Below, one piece after another: positions 43,452 to 52,027 of a stretch of DNA of 64,000 nucleotides. This DNA comes from a bacterium. GTDB taxonomy: Bacteria > Patescibacteria > Microgenomatia > Levybacterales > UBA12049. The translations under genes were made by a program, and so were the position numbers. The notes beneath the pieces are model-generated. The model had not been told where the DNA came from, did not search any database, and saw only the letters and a program-made list of their open reading frames with translations. Position 1 is the stretch's first letter, and each line of letters opens with the position of its first letter. The stretch is from NCBI GenBank assembly GCA_021777565.1, contig JAJYDJ010000003.1, positions 85,208 through 149,207 of the forward strand, in the 5' to 3' direction.

Positions 43452-44465
43452 TTATCTCTGTTGGTACTGTTTCTTGTAGAATTTCTGATACTCGCCTGAT
43501 TTTATGTCTTTCCACCACTGTTCGTGCTCTTGATACCACTTCACCATACGCTCAAGGTAAGTATCAAAATCATATTGTGGTGCCCAACCAAGTTCGTTGT
43601 GAATTTTTGACCAGTCGACTGCATAACGCACATCATGGCCTGGTCGATCTTTCACGTATTCTATACTTGTCTCATCTTTACCCAGAAGTGCAATAATCTT
43701 TTTTATGGCAACAATATTTGGGATATCCTCTGTCAAACCCCCTATACAATAGGTGTCGCCTATCTTCCCTTTTTGTAAAATGAGATCAATTGCTCGACAA
43801 TGATCTTCTACGTAGAGCCAATCCCGTACCTGCATCCCGTCCCCATATACCGGAACTTTTTTCCCTTCAATGAGATTGGTGATCGCAAGAGGGAATAATT
43901 TTTCAGGGAACATATATGGGCCATAATTATTGGAACAATTACTAATAGTAATTGGTAAACCGTACGTATCATGATAGGCCCGTACTAGATGGTCTGATCC
44001 AGCTTTACTTGCAGAATAGGGACTGTGAGGATTATATGGAGTCTGTTCATTAAAAGCAGTTTGTTCTCCAAGCCCTAGAGATCCAAAAACTTCATCAGTT
44101 GAAACATGATGAATACGTTTATTCCCATTATTTCTTGCCGCATCCAAAATCACCTGAGTGCCGAGCACATTTGTTTTAACAAAAGCTGATGGATCCATAA
44201 TAGAGCGGTCAACATGACTTTCTGCTGCGAAATGGACAATAACATCAATATCTTTTACCAATTCATTCACAAGCGTGGCATCACAGATATCACCTTTTAC
44301 AAAGGTATAGTTGGGATTGTTTTGCACTGAGGCGAGGTTCTCAAGATTTCCTGCATAGGTAAGCTTATCAAGATTGGTCAGATGATCCTCAGGATGATTT
44401 TGCATCCAGTAAAGAACAAAATTTGATCCAATAAACCCGGCACCACCAGTAACAAGAATTTTCAT
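43452..44465 (-). CDS. rmlB: dTDP-glucose 4,6-dehydratase
   Basis: The 337-residue short-chain dehydrogenase has VTGGAGFIGSNFV for NAD binding, HFAAESHVDRS, the STDEVFGSLG segment and the catalytic YSASKAGSDHL. It converts dTDP-glucose to dTDP-4-keto-6-deoxyglucose, the second step of dTDP-L-rhamnose synthesis. It is the last gene of the rmlA-rmlC-rmlD-rmlB run, 1 nt after rmlD. Confidence 0.96.
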   Translation of the reverse strand: MKILVTGGAGFIGSNFVLYWMQNHPEDHLTNLDKLTYAGNLENLASVQNNPNYTFVKGDICDATLVNELVKDIDVIVHFAAESHVDRSIMDPSAFVKTNVLGTQVILDAARNNGNKRIHHVSTDEVFGSLGLGEQTAFNEQTPYNPHSPYSASKAGSDHLVRAYHDTYGLPITISNCSNNYGPYMFPEKLFPLAITNLIEGKKVPVYGDGMQVRDWLYVEDHCRAIDLILQKGKIGDTYCIGGLTEDIPNIVAIKKIIALLGKDETSIEYVKDRPGHDVRYAVDWSKIHNELGWAPQYDFDTYLERMVKWYQEHEQWWKDIKSGEYQKFYKKQYQQR

Positions 44466-44466
44466 A

Positions 44467-45351
44467 TTATGCTTTCTCCTGCAATTGATTCTTCACAATT
44501 GCGAGCCCATCTACAAAAGTATGCATGTTCATATGATGAGCGTCAAGTACAGTATTCTTCAAAGAAGAATTAAATCCTCTATGTGCCTTCCCTGCAAAAT
44601 ATTGTTCACGGGTTGTCGGGCTTATGAGTGATGCATCAAGGCCAAAAACATCAGCCACGTGTTTTGCAACTTCATAAGGGCTCACTGATGACCCTCCCCC
44701 TGCATGGACAATCCCTGTTATCTTCTGCTCAATAATAAGAGAAAAGACTCCGGCAAGATCGTCTATAAATGTTGGTGTAAAATGCTGATCCTCGATGACT
44801 GAAATTTGTTTTCCCTGCGTGAGAAGAGATAGGAAAATGCGAACATATTCTTTCTTTTCACTATATGCCTGATATGGGTATGCTATGCGCACGATCGTCC
44901 ATGGGGCACTGCAACTACTGACTAACTTTTCTCCTTCATATTTTGTCCTGGCATACCAACTTTGAGGATCAGGCGTATCTTCTTCTGTGTAAAACTCTCC
45001 CAATGGCTTATCCCCTTTAAATACCATATCTGTTGAAATGTAGATCAAGTGCTTACCGGTCGTGGAGCACGCATCAACGAGGCTTTTGGTACCGGCTACA
45101 TTGACTTTCCAGGCCTCGCTCTGCTCACCTTGTTCCTTTTCTTGCTCTATAAGATCAACTGCAGTTTTCCCCGCGAAATGCAGGACGTATGAGGCTTCTG
45201 ATTGCCTAAGCACTTCTTCCACCTTTTTATTATCACGAATGTCTAAACCATCGATAGATCGCATATCGATCATTTCATACTGAGACGATAAAAGAGAAGC
45301 AACTCGTGAGCCAACAAACCCTGATAAACCTGTGCCTAGTATTTTTTGCAT
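44467..45351 (-). CDS. rmlD: dTDP-4-dehydrorhamnose reductase
   Basis: The 294-residue SDR protein begins LGTGLSGFVGSRV and contains LHFAGKTAVD, ISTDMVFKGD and WYARTKYEGE (catalytic Tyr-x-x-x-Lys). It carries out the final NAD(P)H-dependent reduction to dTDP-L-rhamnose. Placement between rmlC and rmlB with gaps of 3 and 1 nt supports the assignment; on sequence alone other SDR epimerases would be possible. Confidence 0.88.
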   Translation of the reverse strand: MQKILGTGLSGFVGSRVASLLSSQYEMIDMRSIDGLDIRDNKKVEEVLRQSEASYVLHFAGKTAVDLIEQEKEQGEQSEAWKVNVAGTKSLVDACSTTGKHLIYISTDMVFKGDKPLGEFYTEEDTPDPQSWYARTKYEGEKLVSSCSAPWTIVRIAYPYQAYSEKKEYVRIFLSLLTQGKQISVIEDQHFTPTFIDDLAGVFSLIIEQKITGIVHAGGGSSVSPYEVAKHVADVFGLDASLISPTTREQYFAGKAHRGFNSSLKNTVLDAHHMNMHTFVDGLAIVKNQLQEKA

Positions 45352-45354
45352 AGA

Positions 45355-45927
45355 TTAAGCAAATTTCTCCGGAAAGAGTGAGCGAAGTGTCGGATTCAAT
45401 TTATCTTTTTCAGAAATAATGAGCTGCTCTTCTGGCAGCGGCCACTGAATAGCAAGATCTGGGTCATTCCAAATAACTGATCGCTTCTCTCCTGCAGCAT
45501 CATAATTGGAAGTGACAGCGTAAACGTACAAGACTGGCTCGTCACTAATCACACAAAACGAGTTCGCCATGCCACTTGGCAGGAAGAGGGATTTTCGTGG
45601 CTGAGACGTAGTTGAAGTATAGTCAAGAGTGAGTGTCTCTGTCTTACCAAATGTTGGAGAGTCAGTACGAATGTCTGCGATTGCAAGAAACACCTTTCCC
45701 GTAAGTGGTGTAATGATCTTATCCATAGGTTCTGCATGGAGACCACGCAGAACACCTTTGTATGAGACAGAAAGGTTACCTTGCAATGGTGTTACTGGAC
45801 GATTGATACGAGCCTCAAGGTCCTTGCTTCTCCAAATCTCCTGGAAAGATCCTCTATCATCTGGGAAAAATGGCCTTTCAATAATAAAAAGGTCTTTAAT
45901 ACTGGTTTCTTGAATGTTGTCGTTCAT
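45355..45927 (-). CDS. rmlC: dTDP-4-dehydrorhamnose 3,5-epimerase
   Basis: The 190-residue cupin starts with the RmlC-like FIIERPFFPDDRGSFQEIW segment, has VLRGLHAEPMDKIITPLTGKV (active-site His in GLHAE) and PSGMANSFCVISDEPVLYVY. It epimerises C3 and C5 of the 4-keto sugar. It is encoded 2 nt after rmlA. Confidence 0.9.
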   Translation of the reverse strand: MNDNIQETSIKDLFIIERPFFPDDRGSFQEIWRSKDLEARINRPVTPLQGNLSVSYKGVLRGLHAEPMDKIITPLTGKVFLAIADIRTDSPTFGKTETLTLDYTSTTSQPRKSLFLPSGMANSFCVISDEPVLYVYAVTSNYDAAGEKRSVIWNDPDLAIQWPLPEEQLIISEKDKLNPTLRSLFPEKFA

Positions 45928-45929
45928 GG

Positions 45930-46664
45930 TTATTCTCCAGCTGCTTGCTTGGCTTTTTCAGCCATGAAATTGTTTACTCTTAAGAGAGAATCAAATGTCC
46001 CTGCATCTTCCCACATGCCATCAATAATTCTAGCCTGTAGCTCCCCCATTTCCAAAAAGGTATTATTCACACTTGGGTTTCCATTAATCTCTATTTCCCC
46101 CCTTTTGGACGGCTTCAAATTCTTGGCAATTTCACATACTCGATGATCGTATACATAGAACCCAACAGATGCGTATTCACTTTTGGGATGTTCAGGTTTT
46201 TCTTCAATTGAAAGAACTTTCATACTCTCATCAAATTCAACCACTCCATATCGCTGTGGATCATGAACTTTTTTTACAAATGTTAACGCACCACTTTCGA
46301 ATGATTTTATATCTTCAGAGAAATCATGCTCAAATATATTGTCACCCAAAATTAATGCCACATTGTCTTTGCCAACAAATTTTTCACCAATAATAAATGC
46401 TTCAGCAAGACCATTTGCCTCTTCTTGAATTTCATACGTAAAACGTGCGCCAAATTCCTTACCAGACCCCAACAATTTGAGATACTGACCAGGATAATCT
46501 GGTGCAACTATGACAAGTATGTCTTTAATCCCAGCCTTAATTAAGGTCTCAATTGGATAGAACACCATTGGCTTGTTATACACGGGAAGTAACTGCTTAG
46601 AAGTAATAAGAGTGAGGGGTCGAAGTCTCGTTGCCTTCCCTCCTGCTAGTATAATACCTTTCAT
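45930..46664 (-). CDS. rmlA: Glucose-1-phosphate thymidylyltransferase
   Basis: The 244-residue nucleotidyltransferase starts GIILAGGKATRLRPLT (nucleotide-binding loop) and has MVFYPIETLIKAGI, ALILGDNIF with the metal Asp, and the VVEFDE and IEEKPEHPKS segments. It makes dTDP-glucose from glucose-1-phosphate and dTTP, starting the rhamnose pathway. It is shorter than the usual ~290 residues, lacking the C-terminal helical part used in allosteric binding. Its ATG overlaps the upstream membrane gene by 4 nt. Confidence 0.92.
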   Translation of the reverse strand: MKGIILAGGKATRLRPLTLITSKQLLPVYNKPMVFYPIETLIKAGIKDILVIVAPDYPGQYLKLLGSGKEFGARFTYEIQEEANGLAEAFIIGEKFVGKDNVALILGDNIFEHDFSEDIKSFESGALTFVKKVHDPQRYGVVEFDESMKVLSIEEKPEHPKSEYASVGFYVYDHRVCEIAKNLKPSKRGEIEINGNPSVNNTFLEMGELQARIIDGMWEDAGTFDSLLRVNNFMAEKAKQAAGE

Positions 46665-46912
46665 ACTATTTGCGTTATAAAGTAGACTAAGGATAGTCCA
46701 AATAACGCGACTACAGTATACTCTAACACAACTTTTACAGAAAGTCTATGGTGCACCATATGGTGCACAACACCTGCTAAAACATAGGAAACAGCCACAA
46801 AAAGCATGGCCCACGTCTGCTGCAGATGATGTGGCGCAAGCACGATAGCCAAGAATAATCCGCCTCCAAAGAGAAGACATAAAGTGATGTAGTACATAAG
46901 ATGTTTTCCCAT
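46661..46912 (-). CDS. Small polytopic membrane protein, unknown
   Basis: 83 residues with two or three membrane segments and a His-rich loop (GVVHHMVHHRL). It starts 1 nt after the CAP-domain gene stop and overlaps rmlA by 4 nt, so it belongs to the same transcript. No family recognised. Confidence 0.6.
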   Translation of the reverse strand: MGKHLMYYITLCLLFGGGLFLAIVLAPHHLQQTWAMLFVAVSYVLAGVVHHMVHHRLSVKVVLEYTVVALFGLSLVYFITQIV

Positions 46913-46913
46913 A

Positions 46914-47768
46914 TTAATTTACCAGTCCTCCAAGCGCAAATAGCACATAGCCAAGAATACAAGCTAAGAATAAGATATGATCGACATTGTGCCCAATTAC
47001 ACGAGCCAGGTTTCGAGAGCGAGCAATCAGAATGTCAACCACGAATACTCCTAACAGGATAAAGAGGATAAAGAATACAACCTTCTTCCCTAAAGACGGG
47101 ACATCGATCAGAGGATTTGTCTGCAAAGCAACTTGTGAATCTCCAAGTGTATTTTGAGAGACTGTCGTTTGAATCTCCTTTCCGGTATTCTTTAATGCCA
47201 GTGGCTGGCCTGTATTCCCAAACATTTCTACAATAAGTACTGTGTCTTTTTCACCAGTTAAGTCTCCTTGTGTTACGGCAAATCCTACATCTGCAAAATT
47301 GTGAGAAAGGATATTTGCACGATGGTCAGGGCTTGCCATCCATGCATTTACCGCATCCTGTGCTGAGGTATACCCCCTGGCAAGATTTTGACCAGCATAG
47401 GTGTAGTCATATCCCGCATTTTTGATAAATGACCAAGGGGAAGTACCATCAGGGGCAAAATGAGACCAATAGTTTTTTTTCAACATATAGTCTGCATTCA
47501 ACTGCGCTGCCTGCGTTAATTTATCATTCAAGACGAGTGGAGCAAGACCGTTGGCAATTCGCTGCTGGTTGGTAAGTAACAAAAGGTCTTGCGAGGTAAT
47601 ATCAATGTGAACTCCAAGGACCTGTGGATGAGACTGTTGCACGGATGGGAGGAAAAATCCTGCTGAAAAGAAAAGAAGTGCGAGAATAAATAATGTATCT
47701 AAATGGAGAAGTTTTGCACGCTGATTGTTGGTCTTATGAGGAATAAGAAAATGAGTGAGCAGGTTCAT
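46914..47768 (-). CDS. CAP/SCP-domain membrane protein
   Basis: The 284-residue protein has a membrane segment near residues 26-42, then a CAP domain (LLLLTNQQRIANGLAPLVLN, YWSHFAPDGTSPW, AGQNLARGYTSAQDAVNAWMASPDHRANIL in parts, DVGFAVTQG), and two C-terminal membrane segments. CAP proteins act outside the cell with unknown biochemistry. A minus-strand TATCAT with TGC extension (47775-47780) ends 6 nt before the ATG, making it the probable first gene of the rml transcript. Confidence 0.88.
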   Translation of the reverse strand: MNLLTHFLIPHKTNNQRAKLLHLDTLFILALLFFSAGFFLPSVQQSHPQVLGVHIDITSQDLLLLTNQQRIANGLAPLVLNDKLTQAAQLNADYMLKKNYWSHFAPDGTSPWSFIKNAGYDYTYAGQNLARGYTSAQDAVNAWMASPDHRANILSHNFADVGFAVTQGDLTGEKDTVLIVEMFGNTGQPLALKNTGKEIQTTVSQNTLGDSQVALQTNPLIDVPSLGKKVVFFILFILLGVFVVDILIARSRNLARVIGHNVDHILFLACILGYVLFALGGLVN

Positions 47769-47783
47769 ATATCCATGATAGCA

Positions 47784-48095
47784 TCATTGATACACTGGTT
47801 CAACGAAGTCCTCACCATTTACTTTTACACCCAAGGTAAATCCAAGGGTATTGGCGATAGTAACCCCTACTCGTGTCCCAGTAAAAGATCCAGGGCCTTT
47901 ATTCACTTCTATTGCCGTTATATCTTGTAAAGATAACTTGTGATCTGCAAGCAACAATTTGATCATTTGCAATACTTCTTGCTCTTTTCTGACAGTGCGT
48001 GGGCGCTTTTCTGTATAGGTTTCCCCATCAGATTTTAAAGACACACATGTCTCTCCTGTGTTGGTGGTATCAATAAAAATTTTTACTTCTTTCAT
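47784..48095 (-). CDS. tsaB: TsaB-like protein, N-terminal half only
   Basis: The 103-residue protein matches the first ASKHA subdomain of TsaB, with IFIDTTNTGETCVSL and GPGSFTGTRVG. TsaB is a scaffold subunit for making N6-threonylcarbamoyladenosine (t6A) in tRNA, usually ~220-230 residues. Here the second subdomain is absent and the gene ends cleanly, so it is a short form, not obviously a frameshift. It overlaps tsaC by 4 nt. Confidence 0.8.
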   Translation of the reverse strand: MKEVKIFIDTTNTGETCVSLKSDGETYTEKRPRTVRKEQEVLQMIKLLLADHKLSLQDITAIEVNKGPGSFTGTRVGVTIANTLGFTLGVKVNGEDFVEPVYQ

Positions 48096-48685
48096 ATATC
48101 CAATTGTACCGCACCTTCTCTAAGAATTCGCCACGGGCTTTGAGTGCAATCAAGTATGGTTGAACTTGCCGATGCGTGAGTAAATGCCTCTGGAAATATA
48201 TAGTCAACTTGCTCCTTTATTCGTGCGTCAACATCAGAAAGCTCAAATGGTGTCTTTTCGCCATGCAGATTTGCTGAGGTACTCACAATTGGGACACCAA
48301 CGCGCATAATTATCTCACGCAATTCACTCACTGCTGGCATGCGAAGCGCTAACGTCGCCCTTTCTCCACGCACCAACGGTGACACAAGGTCTGTTCTGCA
48401 AGGCAAAATGACGGTCAGCATTCCTGGCCAATACCTATCAAGAATCTTCCTTTCAACATCTTCTGAGAATCCTGTGACATATTTTTGTAGCATTTCTTTG
48501 TCACTTACCAGGACGATCATCGATTGAGCAGCATCACGCTTCTTAATATCCAATATACGATTGATGCTGTCAGGTGAATCAATACGGCAACTCAACCCAT
48601 AGGCAGTATCTGTTGGGAGAAGAACTACGTTCCCTTCCTTTAACATCGTTATTGCTTGTTCGCACGATTCGTTCATATCATCCAA
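48092..48685 (-). CDS. tsaC: L-threonylcarbamoyladenylate synthase
   Basis: The 197-residue Sua5/YrdC/TsaC protein has GNVVLLPTDTAYGLSCRID, the basic DIKKRDAAQSMIVLV and RMPAVSELREI, and VSTSANLHGE near the end. It makes threonylcarbamoyl-AMP from threonine, bicarbonate and ATP, the first step of t6A synthesis. It lies between tsaE (8-nt overlap) and tsaB (4-nt overlap). Confidence 0.93.
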   Translation of the reverse strand: MDDMNESCEQAITMLKEGNVVLLPTDTAYGLSCRIDSPDSINRILDIKKRDAAQSMIVLVSDKEMLQKYVTGFSEDVERKILDRYWPGMLTVILPCRTDLVSPLVRGERATLALRMPAVSELREIIMRVGVPIVSTSANLHGEKTPFELSDVDARIKEQVDYIFPEAFTHASASSTILDCTQSPWRILREGAVQLDI

Positions 48686-49121
48686 TCCTTTTTATAGTGA
48701 TTTTTCTTTTATCCTCACCTTCTGGAATGAGGGTAATATCATAACGCGACGCTGGCAATACACTCCCCATACGATCTGGCCATTCGATAGCAACGACAGC
48801 GTCACTTTCTTCCAGTGCTTCCAAAAGTCCTGTTCCTTCCACTTCAGCCTCTTTGGTCAATCGATAAAGATCAGCATGGTAAAACATCTGTATACCGTTC
48901 TTGTCTGTAACGTAAGAACGCATCAAAATAAACGTTGGAGAGACGATCCGTTTTGTGACACCCAGGCCCCGAACTAGGCCTTGAATAAAGGTCGTTTTTC
49001 CGGCTCCCAGATCACCATAAAAACAGAGCACATCGCCAGGGATAAGTTGCGTTGCGAACTTTTCTGCCACTTCTTGTGTCTCCTCCTTACTCGAGGTGTA
49101 AAAAGTTTGATTTTCTGACAT
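48678..49121 (-). CDS. tsaE: tRNA t6A biosynthesis ATPase TsaE
   Basis: The 147-residue P-loop protein has FYGDLGAGKTTFIQGLVRGLGV (Walker A) shown in two parts, SPTFILMRSY and the YHADLYRL motif, ending in the VVAIEWPDRM segment. It supports the TsaB-TsaD complex. I start at 49121 (MSENQ); the longer frame to 49151 lies further within the surface-protein gene, with which even this start overlaps by 35 nt. tsaD is not in this window. Confidence 0.92.
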   Translation of the reverse strand: MSENQTFYTSSKEETQEVAEKFATQLIPGDVLCFYGDLGAGKTTFIQGLVRGLGVTKRIVSPTFILMRSYVTDKNGIQMFYHADLYRLTKEAEVEGTGLLEALEESDAVVAIEWPDRMGSVLPASRYDITLIPEGEDKRKITIKRIG

Positions 49122-49884
49122 AGAGATACCCAATTGTACCACAGCACCCAACCACCAGAATGAGGCCTATACTGATACATATCAATGGAAGTGGACTAGT
49201 ATGCTCCTTCGTGTTTTCCTTTTGGCTTGCATATGAAGAGGCAGTCGCAAAGGACTCATCGATCCCAAGTACCCCTGTCACTGGTAGCGGTGTGGCAGAG
49301 ATAGTTGAGACAGGTTGTTTGGTGGGCTTTACTGCATATGGGGTATTACTAAGGACAATAGTTGGAGTAGGGAGACGTACTGGTGTCGGAGAAAGAGTAG
49401 GTGTGGGACTTGGAGGAACGGATGTCGCAGTTGGGTCAGGCTCATTAATATGGATATCCACACTATTTGTTGACCATTGTACGGACGAGAGATTTCCACC
49501 ACTCGTAAAATAATAAAATCCCACTTTTATTTTGTAGTCACCCTCTCCTTTGTACCCACTATCTCCACTATCTGACTTGACCAAAAGACTGCCATCCCAA
49601 CTGCCTATTTGGATTTGCCGTTGGTCAGTAATTGAGTCTCCACTTTTAACCCAGTTATTTCCATTTTGTGTAAATCCAAAATAGTTGGTACTCCCATCCT
49701 GATACATCGCTGCTTTCATGTATATATTTTCACCTGTTGTAAAACCAGAGAGAGAGGCCGTGAGAGTCACTAGCTCATCACCGGTAACAACTGTTTTATC
49801 TTCTACGATGGATAGCGAGCGAGAGGCAAAACACTCAGGTACAAAACGAAAAAGGAGTAACAAAACAATCAGAAACTCTTTCAC
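49087..49884 (-). CDS. Surface protein with Pro/Thr stalk and C-terminal membrane anchor
   Basis: The 265-residue protein has a signal peptide (cleavage near residue 20, CFASRS), a beta-rich domain of ~125 residues with repeated GDSG-type loops, a Pro/Thr/Ser stalk (about 150-195), and a membrane segment near 235-255. The stalk (SVPPSPTPTLSPTPVRLPTP) is typical of cell-surface proteins. It uses a GTG start and overlaps tsaE by 35 nt. Ligand unknown. Confidence 0.7.
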   Translation of the reverse strand: MKEFLIVLLLLFRFVPECFASRSLSIVEDKTVVTGDELVTLTASLSGFTTGENIYMKAAMYQDGSTNYFGFTQNGNNWVKSGDSITDQRQIQIGSWDGSLLVKSDSGDSGYKGEGDYKIKVGFYYFTSGGNLSSVQWSTNSVDIHINEPDPTATSVPPSPTPTLSPTPVRLPTPTIVLSNTPYAVKPTKQPVSTISATPLPVTGVLGIDESFATASSYASQKENTKEHTSPLPLICISIGLILVVGCCGTIGYLYVRKSNFLHLE

Positions 49885-49929
49885 ATATCTATTCTGAATA
49901 GTTTCTGAAAAGTATACAAGAGAAGAATA

Positions 49930-51138
49930 CTAGTTCTTGTAACCGTATTGGAAAATCTCACTCGTGGTATATCTTGTTGCAAATGATTGATTATACCCAT
50001 ACCATGGATCGTTAATCATATAGTTCCCGCCAGATCCTCCCTTAATCACAACAAAATGCATACCAAAAGCACCCGCTTTTAATCCTACTATAACCGGCTT
50101 ACCTGCAGCGACAAGATTATCTATTGATCCTGTGCTTCCACTCCAGAAGGAGGTAAATTGTCCACCAGCCCACGGTATCAACATGTAGGCTGTGCCACCG
50201 AAGAAATAGCCTGCATTCCCTGCAATTGATGCTGGTGTCACTGACTGACCATTATACTTCAAAACCATGGCTATTGAGGTCAGCAAACAGCCAACTTCCC
50301 ATACTGTGTCAGTCGAGGAACCGATAAACATATTTCCCCATCTTTGATCTCGTTGGCTATAAAACCATCCATCTGGACTGGGCTGTGGAGGAAGGATCGA
50401 TGCCCCACCCTGAGAAGTCGTAAATGAGGTAAATGCGGCTAGCTGAGCTTGCGCTGCAGAGAGAAGGCGTTGATAATTTGCCTCACTCCCTTGCGTGGCA
50501 GCAAGCAGTTGCTGTTTCTGCTTTTTTTGATCATCCAGTTGGCTGTTGTAGTCAACAAGCTGCTGTTGGAGTGCAAGGATTTTCTGTCGTTTATCTTCAA
50601 GAATATTTTTCTGATTAGAATAATCATTCTTTGCCTGATAGGTATCCAGCACGAGTTGTTTATCGTGTGCTTGTACCAATTTTAGATAATTCGATCGTGT
50701 CACAAAGTTATTCACATCGTTTGATGTCAGGAGGATATTAATTGGTTCTGTCGTCCCTGATTGATAGGTGGCAACAACACGTGAGACAAACACTTTCATT
50801 AAGCTTTGCAGTGAACCGTCCAGTGACGTAATTTTCTTCTGTGCCGTATCAATATCCTGTTCTACTGCCAAAATCTGTTCTTTGGTTTGCTCAATCTTGT
50901 ATTCAGTGAGGGTTATTTGATTATTAAATATACTAATTTGTGATGAGAGTGTTTTTTCCTGACCCTGTGCATCGGCAATCTTATTTTGTAAGTCAGCGAT
51001 TTGAGCCTGGAGGTCCTTTTGCTGTTGTGATGTATCAGGGCTTGGCGTGGGAGTCACGTCCTGAGCATACACAGAATGAGCCTGAGAAAGACTAGTGAGA
51101 AGAAGTCCAATGAGTAATAAGGTCCATAATTTGCGCAT
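49930..51138 (-). CDS. PcsB/CwlO-like hydrolase: coiled coil plus C39-like cysteine peptidase domain
   Basis: The 402-residue protein has a signal peptide ending near residue 25, a long coiled coil (about 35-245, with heptad-rich QKDLQAQIADLQNKIADAQ) as in PcsB/CwlO, and a C-terminal papain-like domain of the peptidase C39_2 type. Catalytic residues can be placed: Cys284 in EVGCLLTSIAM, His361 in GMHFVVIKG and Asn376/Asp377 in INDPWYG. It lies 8 nt after ftsX. FtsEX is known to activate coiled-coil wall hydrolases of this kind, so this is the likely partner; the usual domain is CHAP or NlpC/P60. Confidence 0.82.
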   Translation of the reverse strand: MRKLWTLLLIGLLLTSLSQAHSVYAQDVTPTPSPDTSQQQKDLQAQIADLQNKIADAQGQEKTLSSQISIFNNQITLTEYKIEQTKEQILAVEQDIDTAQKKITSLDGSLQSLMKVFVSRVVATYQSGTTEPINILLTSNDVNNFVTRSNYLKLVQAHDKQLVLDTYQAKNDYSNQKNILEDKRQKILALQQQLVDYNSQLDDQKKQKQQLLAATQGSEANYQRLLSAAQAQLAAFTSFTTSQGGASILPPQPSPDGWFYSQRDQRWGNMFIGSSTDTVWEVGCLLTSIAMVLKYNGQSVTPASIAGNAGYFFGGTAYMLIPWAGGQFTSFWSGSTGSIDNLVAAGKPVIVGLKAGAFGMHFVVIKGGSGGNYMINDPWYGYNQSFATRYTTSEIFQYGYKN

Positions 51139-51146
51139 ACATACTA

Positions 51147-52025
51147 TTAATCCCTCAAATATCTATTTACCGCCAACATACTCGCACAGAATCCAAGGAT
51201 CAATGCAAACCACATATTAGCAACTAGTACCATGACATAAAATGTCCAAGGGATTGGCAAGAACGGGATACCGGTCAGGAAACTCGCGATATACGGTGTT
51301 GATGTGTAGTACCACATCAATCCGCTCCCCACGAGACTTCCGATAATTGCACCAGTAACTGCATAGATAATCCCTTCAATCACAAAAGGAAGACTGATAT
51401 ACCATCGTGTTGCGCCAATAAGTTGCATCACTTCTATCTCATGTCTTCTCTTGGCAATAGTGATACTAATGATAAGTGTCATTACCAAAAGCGATTCTAC
51501 GGTAAGAAGGGTAATAATCCCCACTCCTACCTGCCTGATCCCACTTGTCCATGCTGTAAGTGTACTTACCACATCTTTCTGAAAAACAACTTCAGAAACG
51601 ATTGGAGAGCTCTTCACCGTCTGTGCGACCTGGTTAAGATCATTGACGTTAAACGTTGAGATCTCAAATGATGCAGGCAGAATATCTGCAGTGACAAGTT
51701 CCAGAAGCAAAGGATCATTCTTGTTTTGATCCTTATAGATCTGAAGTGCTTGATCTTTAGAGACAAATTTAATGTTAGATATCTTTCCACTGGAAAGCAG
51801 CTGGGTTCTGAGTTGATCAATTTGTGTCTGCTGTGCATCTTTGGTAAAGAATACTGACACTTCTGGCTTGCCTTCAAAATAGCCAATCAAGAATTGTGAT
51901 CCTACTATCAGGAATGTAAAGACCGTAACCATCAAGAACGTAATCACCATGATAAGCATGGCAGCAAGTGCCTGATACGGGCTTCTTCTTAAATGTGTCC
52001 AAACTGTTTTACTGTGTCTTGCCAT
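51147..52025 (-). CDS. ftsX: Cell division protein FtsX
   Basis: The 292-residue membrane protein has the FtsX layout: first membrane segment near 23-45, an extracytoplasmic domain of ~120 residues (EGKPEVSVFFTKDAQ at its start), then three membrane segments with the KRRHEIEVMQLIGATRWYI block. With FtsE it transmits ATP-driven changes through the membrane to a wall hydrolase. It begins 2 nt after ftsE. Confidence 0.93.
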   Translation of the reverse strand: MARHSKTVWTHLRRSPYQALAAMLIMVITFLMVTVFTFLIVGSQFLIGYFEGKPEVSVFFTKDAQQTQIDQLRTQLLSSGKISNIKFVSKDQALQIYKDQNKNDPLLLELVTADILPASFEISTFNVNDLNQVAQTVKSSPIVSEVVFQKDVVSTLTAWTSGIRQVGVGIITLLTVESLLVMTLIISITIAKRRHEIEVMQLIGATRWYISLPFVIEGIIYAVTGAIIGSLVGSGLMWYYTSTPYIASFLTGIPFLPIPWTFYVMVLVANMWFALILGFCASMLAVNRYLRD

Positions 52026-52027
52026 AG

